Source: Levilactobacillus fuyuanensis
GTDB lineage: Bacteria; Bacillota; Bacilli; Lactobacillales; Lactobacillaceae
Length of the DNA: 64,000 nucleotides
Direction of reading: 5' to 3'
Assembly (NCBI RefSeq): GCF_003946395.1
Contig: NZ_RHNZ01000016.1
Coordinates: forward strand, 1-64,000
Shown: positions 6,432 to 16,315 of the stretch, piece after piece
Layout of the letters: every line of letters begins with the position of its first letter
Position numbering within the stretch: the first letter of the stretch is position 1
The notes under the pieces: generated by a model
What the model saw: the letters and a program-made list of their open reading frames with translations, nothing else
Database searches by the model: none
What the model was told of the DNA's origin: nothing
Translations under genes and position numbers: made by a program

Positions 6432-8801
6432 ATGAAGTTGAGAAGCAAAATGTTAACGGTTGCAGGAGCCGTGCTGGCTGGAATTGGATTTGGTGTTTTG
6501 GAGAATACTGTTGTGGGGGAAGCTTATACGACAAGCATCAGTTCCATAATGTCTTCGGAACCAAAGGGACTACACGTTGACGATCAGAATTATTTTACAA
6601 TCCAACCGAATATAGGTAATCCGGAGAGTACGACAACTATTCCAAATGCTGCGCAAATTCAAGACGGACCGAATGGGGATGCTGTTCAGGTTTCTTCATT
6701 AGGACAACAGAACTCCGGGGGAGCAATTTGGTCAAAAGGTAAGACTTTCAATATGTATCAGAACCAACGGGCTTCGATGTGGGTTTATGTAAATGGTGGA
6801 GATATCAACGATAAACCTGGGGAAGGGATGGCTTTTGCCATACAAAATAGTAGTAACTCGGCCTTTTCTGGAACTGGAGAATCTTTAGGTGTTTGGGGAG
6901 TTGATCCTAAGTCAAGTGACAACACGATTGCACAAACAGCAATTCAGCATAGTTGGGCAATTGAATTTGATACGAGGTTAAATCAAACGATGCCGGCAAG
7001 TAATCTAATTATTGCCAATACGACAGCCAATGCTTTTGATATTGGGACAGTGGATGATGTAACTGGTAACAATACTTATAATGGGTTTGGTTACAATCCA
7101 ACGAATGGAAAGAATGATATCCCACAGACAATTTGGGGCGAACATATCGCTTCAGATTCTCCGTCGAGTACGGGGACTTATGTGCCAAGAACACAGACTG
7201 GGAGAGTCCAAAATGGCTATGACTTTCTTGTTGTGCCTCATTATGATACAAAAAATTATAATTATTATGGACTCAGGCATGATGGCCTGCTTGAGACTGT
7301 TAAAAATGATAAATTTATATCTGATGGGGCTTGGCATCATATCACTCTCAATTATGTGGCGCCATCTGAGGGTAGTGATATAGGCCAGATGACTTATACT
7401 TTTGATGATAAGAATGCGACGACTGGTGCTCCCAAGAGTACACAGTGGACTGCTACAGAGAATATTTCTTTGAAGGACCTTGACGTTACAGCGGAACAGC
7501 CAAATGTATATTGGGGGTTCACTGGAACGACTGGTGCGCCTGCTTCGGGGGAAACGACGAATTCAGGAACTGAGAATGCTTTGGTTGCGTTTGAACAAGT
7601 TCCAGGTCAGGCCAATGTCAATGCAACTACGGATTTAACAGATGAAAAAACGGGAGATTCTGCTGATTCAACGCATCCTGTTGGCGGAAACGATCGTGTA
7701 AAGCTGACGTATAAGTTAAATTATGAAAATGGTGAAAATTCTTGGAAGGGTATTAAGAGCTCTTTAAACCTTCCCGCAAATATTGATTGGGATCAAGGCC
7801 AAATCGCCTATTCCGATGGTTCTGATGGTTCAACGCTCAATATGAGTAGCATTAGCAATAATAAGTTGGACGTTAATGTAAACGAATTAAGTAATGCTCG
7901 AAAGCAAGCGGTGATTACACTTGAAGGAAAGGCTAAAAATGTATCGGCACAAGACACCGCTAATACGACCTACTTCAACGGAGATAACGCTATTGCAACT
8001 GCTACGAGTAAGACGTTTAAAATCAACGCAAGATCCTTTAGCATGAGTATCGATAAAGATTCTAAAGACATTAATGTTAATGCACAAACACCGGCTAAGA
8101 TTACCGGGACATTTTCTGCTAGTGACACCAATGTGACAGTCGGGAATACCAAAGTTGCGGCCAGGTTGACTTCTAAAGACGGAACTGAAACTGATATTGA
8201 CTCTGACAAAATACCTATTGTGAAGAATGATGATGGGAGCTATAGTTTTACTATTTCTATAGATAGCGTTCCAGCGGGTGATACAGCAGTTGATGTTGTC
8301 GCTACTAGCTCAGCGAATAGTGGGTATAGTGATGAAGATACAGCCAAGCTCCACGGCGGGACCGTGACCTTCGGTGCCACCAGTGGGACAATCACCTTCA
8401 AACAGACTGCGCTTACTGGAAAAGGAGCCATAATTCCTCGGGATGATTCCGATGGTCCTTGGAGTCTAAATGTTGACAGTTCCTTAGCGTCCGGGGCATG
8501 GACGCTTAACGCTAACATTAACATTAAGAATAATGATGAGATGCATAGCACCAACGTTCCTAGTCAGCCACTGGATGGTAACCTGATCTACAAAAATGGT
8601 GATAAGGTGACAACTCTGAACGCGGCTTCTTCACCAATCATGACGGGACCGCAGAGCACTGGTACGCCAACCGAAACCAATATTGCTAGTGATTGGACGG
8701 ATGATTCGGGTGTTCTTCTCGAGGTCAATGGGGGAGCCGTCAGCGGTAGTTATACCGGGGTGATTACATGGACGTTGGGAACGACGCCAAAAACAAATTA
8801 A
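6432..8801 (+). CDS. secreted L-type lectin / WxL-domain surface protein
   Basis: This protein of about 789 residues begins with a signal peptide (MKLRSKMLTVAGAVLAGIGF). A legume-type lectin domain follows, with GMAFAIQNSSNSAFSG and WAIEFDTRLN. Extended beta-rich segments lead to a C-terminal WxL domain: a first WSL near GPWSLNVDSS and a final YTGVITWTLGTTP. WxL domains bind cell-wall peptidoglycan non-covalently, so a role in surface sugar binding is likely. The frame is open back to 6342, but AAGGGAG at 6418-6424 and the signal peptide favour ATG 6432. Base use is clearly richer in A/T and in Asn and Thr codons than in the neighbours, suggesting acquisition. Confidence 0.85.
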   Translation: MKLRSKMLTVAGAVLAGIGFGVLENTVVGEAYTTSISSIMSSEPKGLHVDDQNYFTIQPNIGNPESTTTIPNAAQIQDGPNGDAVQVSSLGQQNSGGAIWSKGKTFNMYQNQRASMWVYVNGGDINDKPGEGMAFAIQNSSNSAFSGTGESLGVWGVDPKSSDNTIAQTAIQHSWAIEFDTRLNQTMPASNLIIANTTANAFDIGTVDDVTGNNTYNGFGYNPTNGKNDIPQTIWGEHIASDSPSSTGTYVPRTQTGRVQNGYDFLVVPHYDTKNYNYYGLRHDGLLETVKNDKFISDGAWHHITLNYVAPSEGSDIGQMTYTFDDKNATTGAPKSTQWTATENISLKDLDVTAEQPNVYWGFTGTTGAPASGETTNSGTENALVAFEQVPGQANVNATTDLTDEKTGDSADSTHPVGGNDRVKLTYKLNYENGENSWKGIKSSLNLPANIDWDQGQIAYSDGSDGSTLNMSSISNNKLDVNVNELSNARKQAVITLEGKAKNVSAQDTANTTYFNGDNAIATATSKTFKINARSFSMSIDKDSKDINVNAQTPAKITGTFSASDTNVTVGNTKVAARLTSKDGTETDIDSDKIPIVKNDDGSYSFTISIDSVPAGDTAVDVVATSSANSGYSDEDTAKLHGGTVTFGATSGTITFKQTALTGKGAIIPRDDSDGPWSLNVDSSLASGAWTLNANINIKNNDEMHSTNVPSQPLDGNLIYKNGDKVTTLNAASSPIMTGPQSTGTPTETNIASDWTDDSGVLLEVNGGAVSGSYTGVITWTLGTTPKTN

Positions 8802-8814
8802 TAGATCGTGTCGT

Positions 8815-8846
8815 AAATCCAACTTCAGCTGAAGTTGGATTTTTTG
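8815..8846 (+). terminator. terminator of the lectin gene
   Basis: A perfect 11-bp stem (AATCCAACTTC with GAAGTTGGATT, loop AGCT) is followed by T. Confidence 0.9.
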
Positions 8847-8913
8847 TGCAATTGTCGTTGCTGAGCTTAAAGAAAAGTTAACGTGGGAAACCACTGGTAT
8901 TTTAATTTCTGAC

Positions 8914-8922
8914 TGCTATAAT
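8914..8922 (+). promoter_or_regulatory. extended -10 promoter of the EAL-glycosyltransferase operon
   Basis: TGCTATAAT at 8914-8922 is a perfect extended -10 about 100 nt before the first gene. The -35 is weak. Confidence 0.5.
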
Positions 8923-9020
8923 TGTTTAGCAGACTAATTAAGTAGTAAGTAAATTATGCCTTCGCAAATCATTTTAAGAATAATGGCTGGCTTGTTAGAA
9001 TAGGAGTTGGAGGTGAGCAC

Positions 9021-9824
9021 GTGAGCTTAGAACAATTGGAAAGTTATTTGTTGTGGGCAACTGCTGTCATGGCGGTGATTGTCGTGCTCACTATTATTTT
9101 TTACTATTGGTATTCGCGTAAAAATTCAAACAATTATCTGGAAAACGATGAGATTGAATTACGTTACTTTATTCAAAAGCAGGTCGACTTTCGGGGACAG
9201 ACCACCGGATATGAGTGCCTGCTTCGCCAACATGAGTGGGACGATTCATGGTCATTACCACAGAATCTAGATTCGTTGCCGTTACAACGGGTAATTTTTT
9301 TGCTTACGGATACCTTCAAAGCCTTGCCAGAGGAGCCGATTACGCTGTCCATCAACCTGGAGTATGACCAGATTATCAGTCCAGACTTTCGCTACTTTGT
9401 TCGTTGGGCGCTGTCTCGAATCGCACCAATGAAGTTGGCTGTGGAGTTTACCGCTACGGCTGATCAGCCAAAGTATAAGCGCTGGTTGTTTCGGCAACGG
9501 ATTCGTGAGGCTCGGGAGTACGGCATGCACTTTGGGATCGATAACGTGGGGGCATCTTTGAATAACTTGAAGAGTATCGAGTGGATTTTGCCCGAAGTGG
9601 ATTCGTTGAAGTGCTCCATGCGTAGCTTCCGTAAGACTGACCCCAATGAATGGTTGGATCTCAACCTGCAGTTCTGGAATCAACTCTCTCAAAAGAACCA
9701 CATTGAGCTAATCCTAATGGGAGTTGAAGACGAGCAGGACCAAAAACTCGCAGATCAATTAAAGATTAAGACGCGGCAGGGCTATCTTTTTGCCCGACCC
9801 AGCAATCCTGGAATGAGGCGTTAA
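9021..9824 (+). CDS. membrane-anchored degenerate EAL-domain protein
   Basis: This 267-residue protein has one N-terminal transmembrane helix (about residues 9-29) and a cytoplasmic EAL-like domain. The EAL motif reads ECL (in TGYECLLR). The Asn of the SINLE motif, a Glu in AVEFTAT, a Lys in VDSLKCS, Glu in GVED and Gln in QGYLFARP are kept, but the DDFG motif is DNVG, losing one metal-binding Asp. Enzyme activity against c-di-GMP is therefore doubtful and a c-di-GMP receptor role is more likely (inference). GTG 9021 is preceded by GGAGGTG. It is the first gene of an exopolysaccharide-type operon. Confidence 0.75.
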   Translation: MSLEQLESYLLWATAVMAVIVVLTIIFYYWYSRKNSNNYLENDEIELRYFIQKQVDFRGQTTGYECLLRQHEWDDSWSLPQNLDSLPLQRVIFLLTDTFKALPEEPITLSINLEYDQIISPDFRYFVRWALSRIAPMKLAVEFTATADQPKYKRWLFRQRIREAREYGMHFGIDNVGASLNNLKSIEWILPEVDSLKCSMRSFRKTDPNEWLDLNLQFWNQLSQKNHIELILMGVEDEQDQKLADQLKIKTRQGYLFARPSNPGMRR

Positions 9825-9825
9825 C

Positions 9826-10335
9826 GTGCGTGATAAAAAACAAAATCGACAACAGCTCTATTCAGACGAATACTTTGAGAAGGGACACTGGGGATTAAAG
9901 ATTCGGCAAACACTGGTTGGTCTCTTCGGCTGGGTCTGCGTGTTTGTCCCCGTGATCATCACCGTGCTATCCTTCTGGGCATCTTACAATCCAAAAATTA
10001 TTCACCTCTGGTCATATAGCGAGGGAATCTTTGAAATTAAGTTCATTGGGATTCTCCTTTTATTTGCTTTCGTCCTCGTCTCTTTGTTTGCGGTGGGGAT
10101 GACCATCATCCAAAACCGTAAGCGTGATCGGGTCGTCGAGCAGTGGCCAACATTTAATCCCATCAATCAACGGAAGCGTGAAGATCAGCTCGGGAAATTC
10201 ATGGACGACCGGTTCGGCGATCAGGAGTTTCGAGAGCATGTTCGACACTACCAGGTTAAACCAGAGCAGAATCTAGATACGGATCAGATTCATCAATTGT
10301 ATGAGCAACATGATTTAAATGACTTAGACGAGTAG
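9826..10335 (+). CDS. small two-helix membrane protein, PgaD-like by position
   Basis: This 169-residue protein has two transmembrane helices (about 28-50 and 68-92) and a charged, acidic C-terminal tail. No family is recognised with certainty. Its place directly before a PgaC-like synthase and its two-helix topology resemble PgaD, the accessory subunit of poly-N-acetylglucosamine synthase. The GTG start at 9826 lies 1 nt after the previous stop, so it is translationally coupled. Confidence 0.6.
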   Translation: MRDKKQNRQQLYSDEYFEKGHWGLKIRQTLVGLFGWVCVFVPVIITVLSFWASYNPKIIHLWSYSEGIFEIKFIGILLLFAFVLVSLFAVGMTIIQNRKRDRVVEQWPTFNPINQRKREDQLGKFMDDRFGDQEFREHVRHYQVKPEQNLDTDQIHQLYEQHDLNDLDE

Positions 10336-10349
10336 GAGGTGTGACTGGC

Positions 10350-11678
10350 GTGTCCAATATCTTTATTGACAGTATTCTGCGGGCAACTGTGGGTAAGACC
10401 ATTTTTAATATCTTCCTGCTAATCTTGTGCCTATATCCCGTGGTTGGGTCCTTTTTTTGGTTCGCCGGTGCATTGTCCTATCGTTTTTTGAAGACCAATA
10501 AGCGGGATACGGCGGCTGCCGCCCGGTACATTCCCGTGGAGTACCAGCCAATGGTCACAATCATGATTCCTGCACATAACGAAGAAGTCATGATTGAGGA
10601 GACAATTACCTACTTATTTGAAGAATTGAATTATGAGAATTTCGAAGTCTTGGTGATGAACGATGGGTCGACCGATAAGACCGGCGCCATTATCACCCGC
10701 CTGCAGGAGAAATACCCGCGGTTACGAACGGTAGAAATTCTGAAGAATAAGGGAAAGGCCCACGCCTTCAATATCGGCATGTATTTCGCCAAGGGAGAGT
10801 ACATCCTCAGTAACGATGCCGATACGATTCCAGAACCGGACGCACTGATGAAGTATATGAATTTCTTCATGCGAGACCGCGATATGAATACATCTGCTGT
10901 GACAGCCAATATGGATGTTCAGAACCGGACGACACTGTTAGGCAAATCTCAAACCGTGGAGTTCACCAGTATCGTGGGGGTTATCAAACGCAGTCAGACT
11001 GCCGTTAACGACTCGATGTATGCCTACAGCGGGGCCAACACGTTGTACAAGAAAGAGTTCTTGATCGACGTTGGTGGCTTCCGGCAGAACCGGGCTACCG
11101 AGGACATTAGTATCGCCTGGGACCATCAGATGCTGGGGGCTGTCCCTCGTTTTGCGCCGAACATCATTTTTCACATGAATGTGCCGGAAACAGTTCGGGA
11201 CCTCTATCATCAGCGCAAACGGTGGGCACAGGGTGGGACCGAAGTGTGGCTGACCAATATTAAAAAGTTCCTGCGGCATCCGGTTGAGCACCGCTACCAG
11301 TGGTCCATGTTCGTGGACTCCACGTTGTCGATCATCTGGTCGTTCTTCTTCACGATTACGTCATTCGCCTTCATTGCGTTGATGCTGTACTTCCTGTTCA
11401 CGGGCAATTACGAGCGTTTGATGCATGGAATCGTGATTTCGTTTATTTTCGTGACGTTTGAAATGTTTGCCGGTTTTATGCAGCTACTGGCGGCACTGTT
11501 GCTGGACCACCACGGTGCTAAGATGAAATATCTCTTCTTTGCGCCACTGTACATGCTTTTCTATTGGATGGTCAATCCCATCACTGTGGTCATGACCTTT
11601 ATTCCAGCATTGAAGACTATTCTCGGATTTGGTTCTGGAACCTGGGTCAGTCCTAAGCGTCAGTCGATGAAGAAATGA
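10350..11678 (+). CDS. processive family-2 glycosyltransferase (PgaC/BcsA-like)
   Basis: This membrane glycosyltransferase of about 442 residues has two N-terminal helices, then the GT-A core with MIPAHNEE, NDGSTDKTG, the metal motif NDADT, TEDISIAW and QRKRW (the processivity signature), and three or more C-terminal helices. It would polymerise and export a polysaccharide such as poly-N-acetylglucosamine; the sugar is not known. The frame allows GTG 10341, but AGGAGGT ends at 10340, so GTG 10350 with 9-nt spacing is preferred. It is the last gene of the operon with the degenerate EAL protein. Confidence 0.85.
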   Translation: MSNIFIDSILRATVGKTIFNIFLLILCLYPVVGSFFWFAGALSYRFLKTNKRDTAAAARYIPVEYQPMVTIMIPAHNEEVMIEETITYLFEELNYENFEVLVMNDGSTDKTGAIITRLQEKYPRLRTVEILKNKGKAHAFNIGMYFAKGEYILSNDADTIPEPDALMKYMNFFMRDRDMNTSAVTANMDVQNRTTLLGKSQTVEFTSIVGVIKRSQTAVNDSMYAYSGANTLYKKEFLIDVGGFRQNRATEDISIAWDHQMLGAVPRFAPNIIFHMNVPETVRDLYHQRKRWAQGGTEVWLTNIKKFLRHPVEHRYQWSMFVDSTLSIIWSFFFTITSFAFIALMLYFLFTGNYERLMHGIVISFIFVTFEMFAGFMQLLAALLLDHHGAKMKYLFFAPLYMLFYWMVNPITVVMTFIPALKTILGFGSGTWVSPKRQSMKK

Positions 11679-11869
11679 GACTAGACGTGTGGTAAGTGGC
11701 CGCAATTAGAAGATTTTTAGTCGTGGCTATTTGGTATATACCAAATAGTGTACCATGTTTGCTGATGTCCGTGTGTAAAGTGTTTGTAAAGGTATTGGGA
11801 CAGGATACAAACGTATTTTGGTCGTCAATAGACAATTGATTAACAGTTATTACCTGATTAAAAATATTA

Positions 11870-11910
11870 AAAAATGGTGTATCCCCAAACAAGCGGGATG
11901 CACCATTTTT
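11870..11910. terminator. bidirectional terminator between the glycosyltransferase operon and mnmM
   Basis: AAAAATGGTGTATCCC pairs with GGGATGCACCATTTTT with one mismatch. There are A/T tracts on both sides, so it can serve both convergent operons. The rest of 11679-11869 contains no gene. Confidence 0.8.
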
Positions 11911-11916
11911 AAATAT

Positions 11917-12483
11917 TTATCGCCGTTCAATCGCGAGTAAGAACGGGGGATTATGCACCTGATTAATGAAGCCGTATTGCAACACCTGATAGACCTTCTG
12001 TGGCAACTGCTGGCAGAAGTCCACCACGGCATTTCGTTCTGTCTGACCACCCGGATGGCCGTAGTAGACGACCAGGATGACGCGACCGCCACGTGGCAGG
12101 TGCTTCAGTAGTTCCGTCACGGCGGCTAGGGTCGTCGTCGGTTGGGTGATCAGTGACTTGTCGCCACCCGGTAGGTAACCCAAGTTGAAGATGGCCCCGC
12201 TCACCGGCGTGGTAGCTGTGAGGTAATCCCCGACGTGTTCGTGCCCCGTCGCATGGAGCTCGACCTGAGGCGCCAGGCCCGTCAGCGTCAACTGGGTCTG
12301 GGTTTCCTTGAGTGCTGCCTCCTGAATATCAAAGCCAATCACGTGGCCCGTTTTGCCGACCAGACTCGCTAGAAAAATCGTGTCGTGGCCGTTTCCCACA
12401 GTGGCATCGACGACGGTATCACCGGGGCCGACACATTCACTGAGCAGGGTGTGACTGTACGTTAAAGCATTGGGTAAATTCAT
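11917..12483 (-). CDS. mnmM: tRNA mnm5U-forming methyltransferase MnmM (YtqB family)
   Basis: This 188-residue class I SAM methyltransferase has SAM motif DATVGNGHDT, then FNLGYLPGGDK, YYGHPGG and the C-terminal NQVHNPPFLLAIERR, all signatures of the YtqB/rRNA_methylase family (PF06962). The Bacillus member was shown to complete the mnm5 modification of tRNA wobble uridine. The ATG overlaps the stop of the upstream PAP2 gene by one base (TAATG), so the two are translationally coupled. Confidence 0.88.
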   Translation of the reverse strand: MNLPNALTYSHTLLSECVGPGDTVVDATVGNGHDTIFLASLVGKTGHVIGFDIQEAALKETQTQLTLTGLAPQVELHATGHEHVGDYLTATTPVSGAIFNLGYLPGGDKSLITQPTTTLAAVTELLKHLPRGGRVILVVYYGHPGGQTERNAVVDFCQQLPQKVYQVLQYGFINQVHNPPFLLAIERR

Positions 12484-13121
12484 TATAAATCATCTCCGTA
12501 ACGCGTTAGATACCATTGGGTGACCGTCAACAGGACGAAGCCCAGTGACCAGCCAGCGACGACATCACTAGGGTAGTGGACGCCCACATAGACCCGTGAG
12601 AGGCCAATGATCATGATCCATAGACTCAGCACGCCAATGAGCAACCACCGCCAACCGGTGTACTGCCGCAGTGACCAGCCAATCAGGACGATCACTGTGC
12701 CCCACAGTAGCATGGCGGTAATGGAATGACCACTGGGAAAACTGTAGGAGCTGGCCGCTACAAGCCGGTCAACGGTGGGACGGTCACGCCGAACCACGTG
12801 CTTAATGATACTGTTGCCGATTCCCGCCCAGAACAGGACGTTCCAGCCAAGGAAGAGAGCACCGCGGTATCGCCGAGCAATCACCAGACCAGCAATGATC
12901 AGCAGAGTTATCCAGGTCACCGGTCGAGGATTCCCGGATTTGGTAATGGTAATAATCGTTTGCGTCAGCCCGTGTGGCAATGGCTGCCGAACCCAGCTGA
13001 TGATGGTATGGTCAAACGCGGCCAGCCAGCTTTGCTGATAGACGACACCGATCAGATCGAGTAAAAAAATAATCCCCGCGGCCATGGTGAACCGCCAGCG
13101 AAGCTTTGAAATAGGTGGCAT
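12483..13121 (-). CDS. PAP2-family membrane phosphatase
   Basis: This 212-residue protein with about six transmembrane helices carries all three phosphatidic-acid phosphatase motifs: KHVVRRDRP, SFPSGHS and SRVYVGVHYPSD. It probably dephosphorylates a lipid phosphate such as undecaprenyl pyrophosphate at the outer membrane face (inference from family). GGAGG precedes ATG 13121. It is the first gene of a two-gene operon with mnmM. Confidence 0.88.
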   Translation of the reverse strand: MPPISKLRWRFTMAAGIIFLLDLIGVVYQQSWLAAFDHTIISWVRQPLPHGLTQTIITITKSGNPRPVTWITLLIIAGLVIARRYRGALFLGWNVLFWAGIGNSIIKHVVRRDRPTVDRLVAASSYSFPSGHSITAMLLWGTVIVLIGWSLRQYTGWRWLLIGVLSLWIMIIGLSRVYVGVHYPSDVVAGWSLGFVLLTVTQWYLTRYGDDL

Positions 13122-13354
13122 GAAGAGCCGCCTCCTTTATAGTCGTAAAATTAGTGCGTGTCATGAATGATTCATGACCACCGCTTTTGGATAAGTGAAA
13201 CGCAATATTATTTTTTCGATAATCAATCCTATTCAGTATAGCACATTGGCCAGGTAGAACGGCCGGCAGATAACGCCCGACAGCTCGAGTCTTTCTGTCG
13301 GTGAGAGGGTCGCCCAGTTCCAATCAGAAAACTGATAAGAATCCCGTGAAGCCC

Positions 13355-13383
13355 TTGCTTTTCCGGAGGTGGTTTGCTAAGAT
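13355..13383 (+). promoter_or_regulatory. promoter of leuS
   Basis: TTGCTT at 13355-13360, a 17-nt spacer and TAAGAT at 13378-13383 with an extended TGC form a good sigma-A promoter directly before the T-box leader. The stretch 13122-13354 has no gene. Confidence 0.7.
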
Positions 13384-13389
13384 GAAAAC

Positions 13390-13632
13390 AATTTGATTAT
13401 TCAAAGACGTTGACGAGAAGTAGTAGTTCTGGTGGGTATTTAGAAAGCGGATGGTTGCTGCAAATCCGTTACTCCAGGGACGAACTTATCTCCGAGTCAC
13501 TTCTGCCGAAAGGTGGGCGTTTGGCGACGTTATCAGCCGGAATGAGCCTCGAAGTTGTTTCGAGGAAATGTAGGTGGTACCGCGCTTAGACGCCCTGCAG
13601 GAGCCCATTTTGGGCTGCTGGGGGCTTTTTTT
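13390..13632 (+). promoter_or_regulatory. T-box riboswitch of leuS
   Basis: The leader has the T-box core AGGTGGTACCGCG at 13572-13584, which pairs with the NCCA end of uncharged tRNA-Leu. It is followed by a terminator (GAGCCCA with TGGGCT and a longer GC stem, then seven T ending near 13631). In Stem I the 3' side reads GAACTTATC near 13483-13491; TTA or CTT there are both Leu codons, so the specifier fits leuS. Uncharged tRNA-Leu would favour antitermination. Confidence 0.92.
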
Positions 13633-13668
13633 GTGGCACGACGTTAATTGAGAAAGGGAGCGAAATTT

Positions 13669-16098
13669 TTGGCTTACAAACACCAAATTATTGAGCACAA
13701 GTGGCAACATTACTGGCGGGTCAACGAAACTTTCAAGACCGCTGACACCCAAACGAAACCAAAGTATTACGTCTTAGACATGTTCCCTTATCCTTCTGGG
13801 CAAGGGTTGCACGTTGGACATCCTGAAGGATACACGGCAACCGATATCATGGCTCGTTTGAAGCGGATGCAAGGCTTCAACGTTTTGCACCCAATGGGGT
13901 GGGACGCTTTCGGTTTACCAGCCGAACAGTACGCTTTGAAGACAGGGCATAATCCTAAGGACTTTACCGCGCACAATATCAAGAACTTCAAGCGGCAGAT
14001 TCGTTCCTTGGGCTTCTCTTATGACTGGAGTCGCGAGGTCAATACGACCGACGAATCCTTCTACAAGTGGACCCAATGGATCTTCGAACAGCTCTACAAG
14101 AAGGGCTTAGCCTACGAAGACAAGATCATGGTCAACTGGGCTCCCGACTTCATGGGTGGGACCGTTGTGGCCAACGAAGAAGTCATTGATGGCAAGACGG
14201 AACGTGGGGGTTACCCCGTTTACCGCGTGCCAATGCGCCAATGGGTGCTGAAGATTACGGCCTATGCAGACCGTTTGATCGACGACCTGGATGACCTGGA
14301 CTGGCCTGACAGCATCAAGGAAATGCAACGGAACTGGATCGGTCGTTCTGAAGGTGCCAGCGTCTTCTTCCCAGTCGATGGGCAAGAAGACACCAAGGTT
14401 GAGGTCTACACGACCCGTCCTGACACGTTATTTGGGGCAACCTACATGGTCTTAGCCCCAGAGCACGCCTTGGTCGACCAGATCACGACGTCGGAACAAG
14501 CCGACGCCGTAAAGGCCTACAAGGCAGCCATTGAAAGCAAGTCCGATCTCGAACGGACCGACTTGAACAAGGACAAAACCGGGGTATTTACCGGGGCTTA
14601 CGGTATCAACCCACTGAGTGGTAAGAAGTTGCCAATCTGGATTGGCGATTACGTACTGGCATCTTACGGGACTGGGGCCATCATGGCCGTACCTGCTCAC
14701 GATGACCGGGACAACGAATTTGCTCAGAAATTCAATCTGCCAATTACCCAAGTTATCGCGGGGGATGACGATACCGACGTTCAAAAGGCTGCATACACCG
14801 GCGATGGCGAACACATCAACTCCGACTTCCTGAATGGGATGGACAAGAAGACCGCCATCAAGGCCGCTATTGACTGGCTCGAAAAACACGACGCTGGCCA
14901 CAAGCAAGTTAACTTCCGCCTGCGTGACTGGATCTTCTCCCGTCAACGCTACTGGGGTGAACCAATTCCCGTTATTCACTGGGAAGATGGCGAAACCACG
15001 TTGGTTCCTGAAGATGAATTGCCTTTGAAGCTGCCAGCAGCCAAGCAACTCGAACCTTCTGGTACCGGTGAAAGCCCACTGGCTAACCTGGATGACTGGG
15101 TTAACGTTGTGGACGAGAACGGTCGTAAAGGGAAGCGCGAAACCAACACCATGCCACAGTGGGCTGGGAGCTCATGGTACTTCCTGCGTTACATTGATCC
15201 ACACAACGACCAAGCGATTGCAGATCCCGACAAGCTGAAGTACTGGATGCCAGTTGACCTTTACATTGGTGGGGCCGAACATGCCGTCTTGCATTTGCTC
15301 TACGCACGGTTCTGGCACAAGTTCCTCTACGACCTCGGTGTCGTTCCTACCAAAGAACCTTTCCAGAAGTTAGTTAACCAGGGGATGATCCTGGGGACTA
15401 ACCACGAAAAGATGTCCAAGTCCAAGGGGAACGTCATCAATCCCGACGAAATCGTCGAGAAGGATGGGGCCGATACCTTACGGCTGTACGAAATGTTCAT
15501 GGGGCCATTGGAAGCTTCCAAGCCTTGGAGCACGGAAGGCATCAACGGTTCTCGTCGTTGGCTAGACCGAGTATGGCGGTTATTGATTGATGATAACAAC
15601 CGTCTGCGTGATCGGGTCACGATGATCAACGATGGTAAGCTGGACAAGATCTACAACCAGACCGTTAAGACGGTGAGTGAAGACCTTGAAGCCATGCGCT
15701 TCAACGTGGCGATCTCACAATTGATGGTCTTCGTTAACGAAGCTTACAAGGCTGACAGTCTCCCATTGATCTACATGGAAGGTTTCGTCAAGATGATCGC
15801 GCCAATCGTGCCACATATTGCTGAAGAACTCTGGTCATTGATGGGTCACGACGAGACGATTTCTTACGAAAAGTGGCCAACCTACGACCCTAAGCAATTG
15901 GTTGAAGATGTGGTTGAAATGGTTGTCCAAGTCAACGGTAAGGTCCGCGCCCACTTGAAGGTCGCCAAGGATGCTGCCAAGGATGACATTGAAGCCGCAG
16001 CATTGGCTGATGACACGGTCAAGATGCACACGGATGGCAAGACCATTCGTAAGGTGATCGTGGTGCCAGGCAAATTGGTTAACATCGTTGCCAACTAG
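13669..16098 (+). CDS. leuS: leucyl-tRNA synthetase
   Basis: This class I synthetase of about 809 residues carries [15 protein letters not shown] (HIGH-type) near residue 43 and MSKSKGN (KMSKS) in the second half. An editing domain with TTRPDTLFG lies between. AAAGGGAG at 13652-13659 is 9 nt before TTG 13669 and fixes a TTG start (product beginning with Ala-Tyr-Lys-His). The longer frame from 13648 is unlikely. Expression is controlled by the upstream T-box. Confidence 0.96.
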   Translation: MAYKHQIIEHKWQHYWRVNETFKTADTQTKPKYYVLDMFPYPSGQGLHVGHPEGYTATDIMARLKRMQGFNVLHPMGWDAFGLPAEQYALKTGHNPKDFTAHNIKNFKRQIRSLGFSYDWSREVNTTDESFYKWTQWIFEQLYKKGLAYEDKIMVNWAPDFMGGTVVANEEVIDGKTERGGYPVYRVPMRQWVLKITAYADRLIDDLDDLDWPDSIKEMQRNWIGRSEGASVFFPVDGQEDTKVEVYTTRPDTLFGATYMVLAPEHALVDQITTSEQADAVKAYKAAIESKSDLERTDLNKDKTGVFTGAYGINPLSGKKLPIWIGDYVLASYGTGAIMAVPAHDDRDNEFAQKFNLPITQVIAGDDDTDVQKAAYTGDGEHINSDFLNGMDKKTAIKAAIDWLEKHDAGHKQVNFRLRDWIFSRQRYWGEPIPVIHWEDGETTLVPEDELPLKLPAAKQLEPSGTGESPLANLDDWVNVVDENGRKGKRETNTMPQWAGSSWYFLRYIDPHNDQAIADPDKLKYWMPVDLYIGGAEHAVLHLLYARFWHKFLYDLGVVPTKEPFQKLVNQGMILGTNHEKMSKSKGNVINPDEIVEKDGADTLRLYEMFMGPLEASKPWSTEGINGSRRWLDRVWRLLIDDNNRLRDRVTMINDGKLDKIYNQTVKTVSEDLEAMRFNVAISQLMVFVNEAYKADSLPLIYMEGFVKMIAPIVPHIAEELWSLMGHDETISYEKWPTYDPKQLVEDVVEMVVQVNGKVRAHLKVAKDAAKDDIEAAALADDTVKMHTDGKTIRKVIVVPGKLVNIVAN

Positions 16099-16128
16099 TC
16101 GTTATTGAATCTTAAATGAATGATATAA

Positions 16129-16169
16129 AGTGCCAGCCACTTTCCTAACGGAAGGGGGCTGGCACTGTT
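16129..16169 (+). terminator. terminator of leuS
   Basis: AGTGCCAGCC pairs with GGCTGGCACT across a 9-nt-plus loop with further pairs, then TTT. Confidence 0.75.
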
Positions 16170-16315
16170 TGATTGGCAGAATCTACAGCAAACGGTACGA
16201 TTAAGTCACTTAGAACAAATATTGCAATATGATTATAAAACGATTAAAACTAATTAATCAGAGAAACCGTAGTCGCTGTATGAGTGCGTTTCAACTATAC
16301 GTGGGGGGCTTCGTC

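Noticed and set aside
9021-9824. Active c-di-GMP phosphodiesterase
   Set aside because: EAL is ECL and DDFG is DNVG, so catalysis is doubtful; described as degenerate instead.
14107-15647. Long minus-strand frames opposite leuS
   Set aside because: Shadows of a strongly biased coding gene, with no signals of their own.
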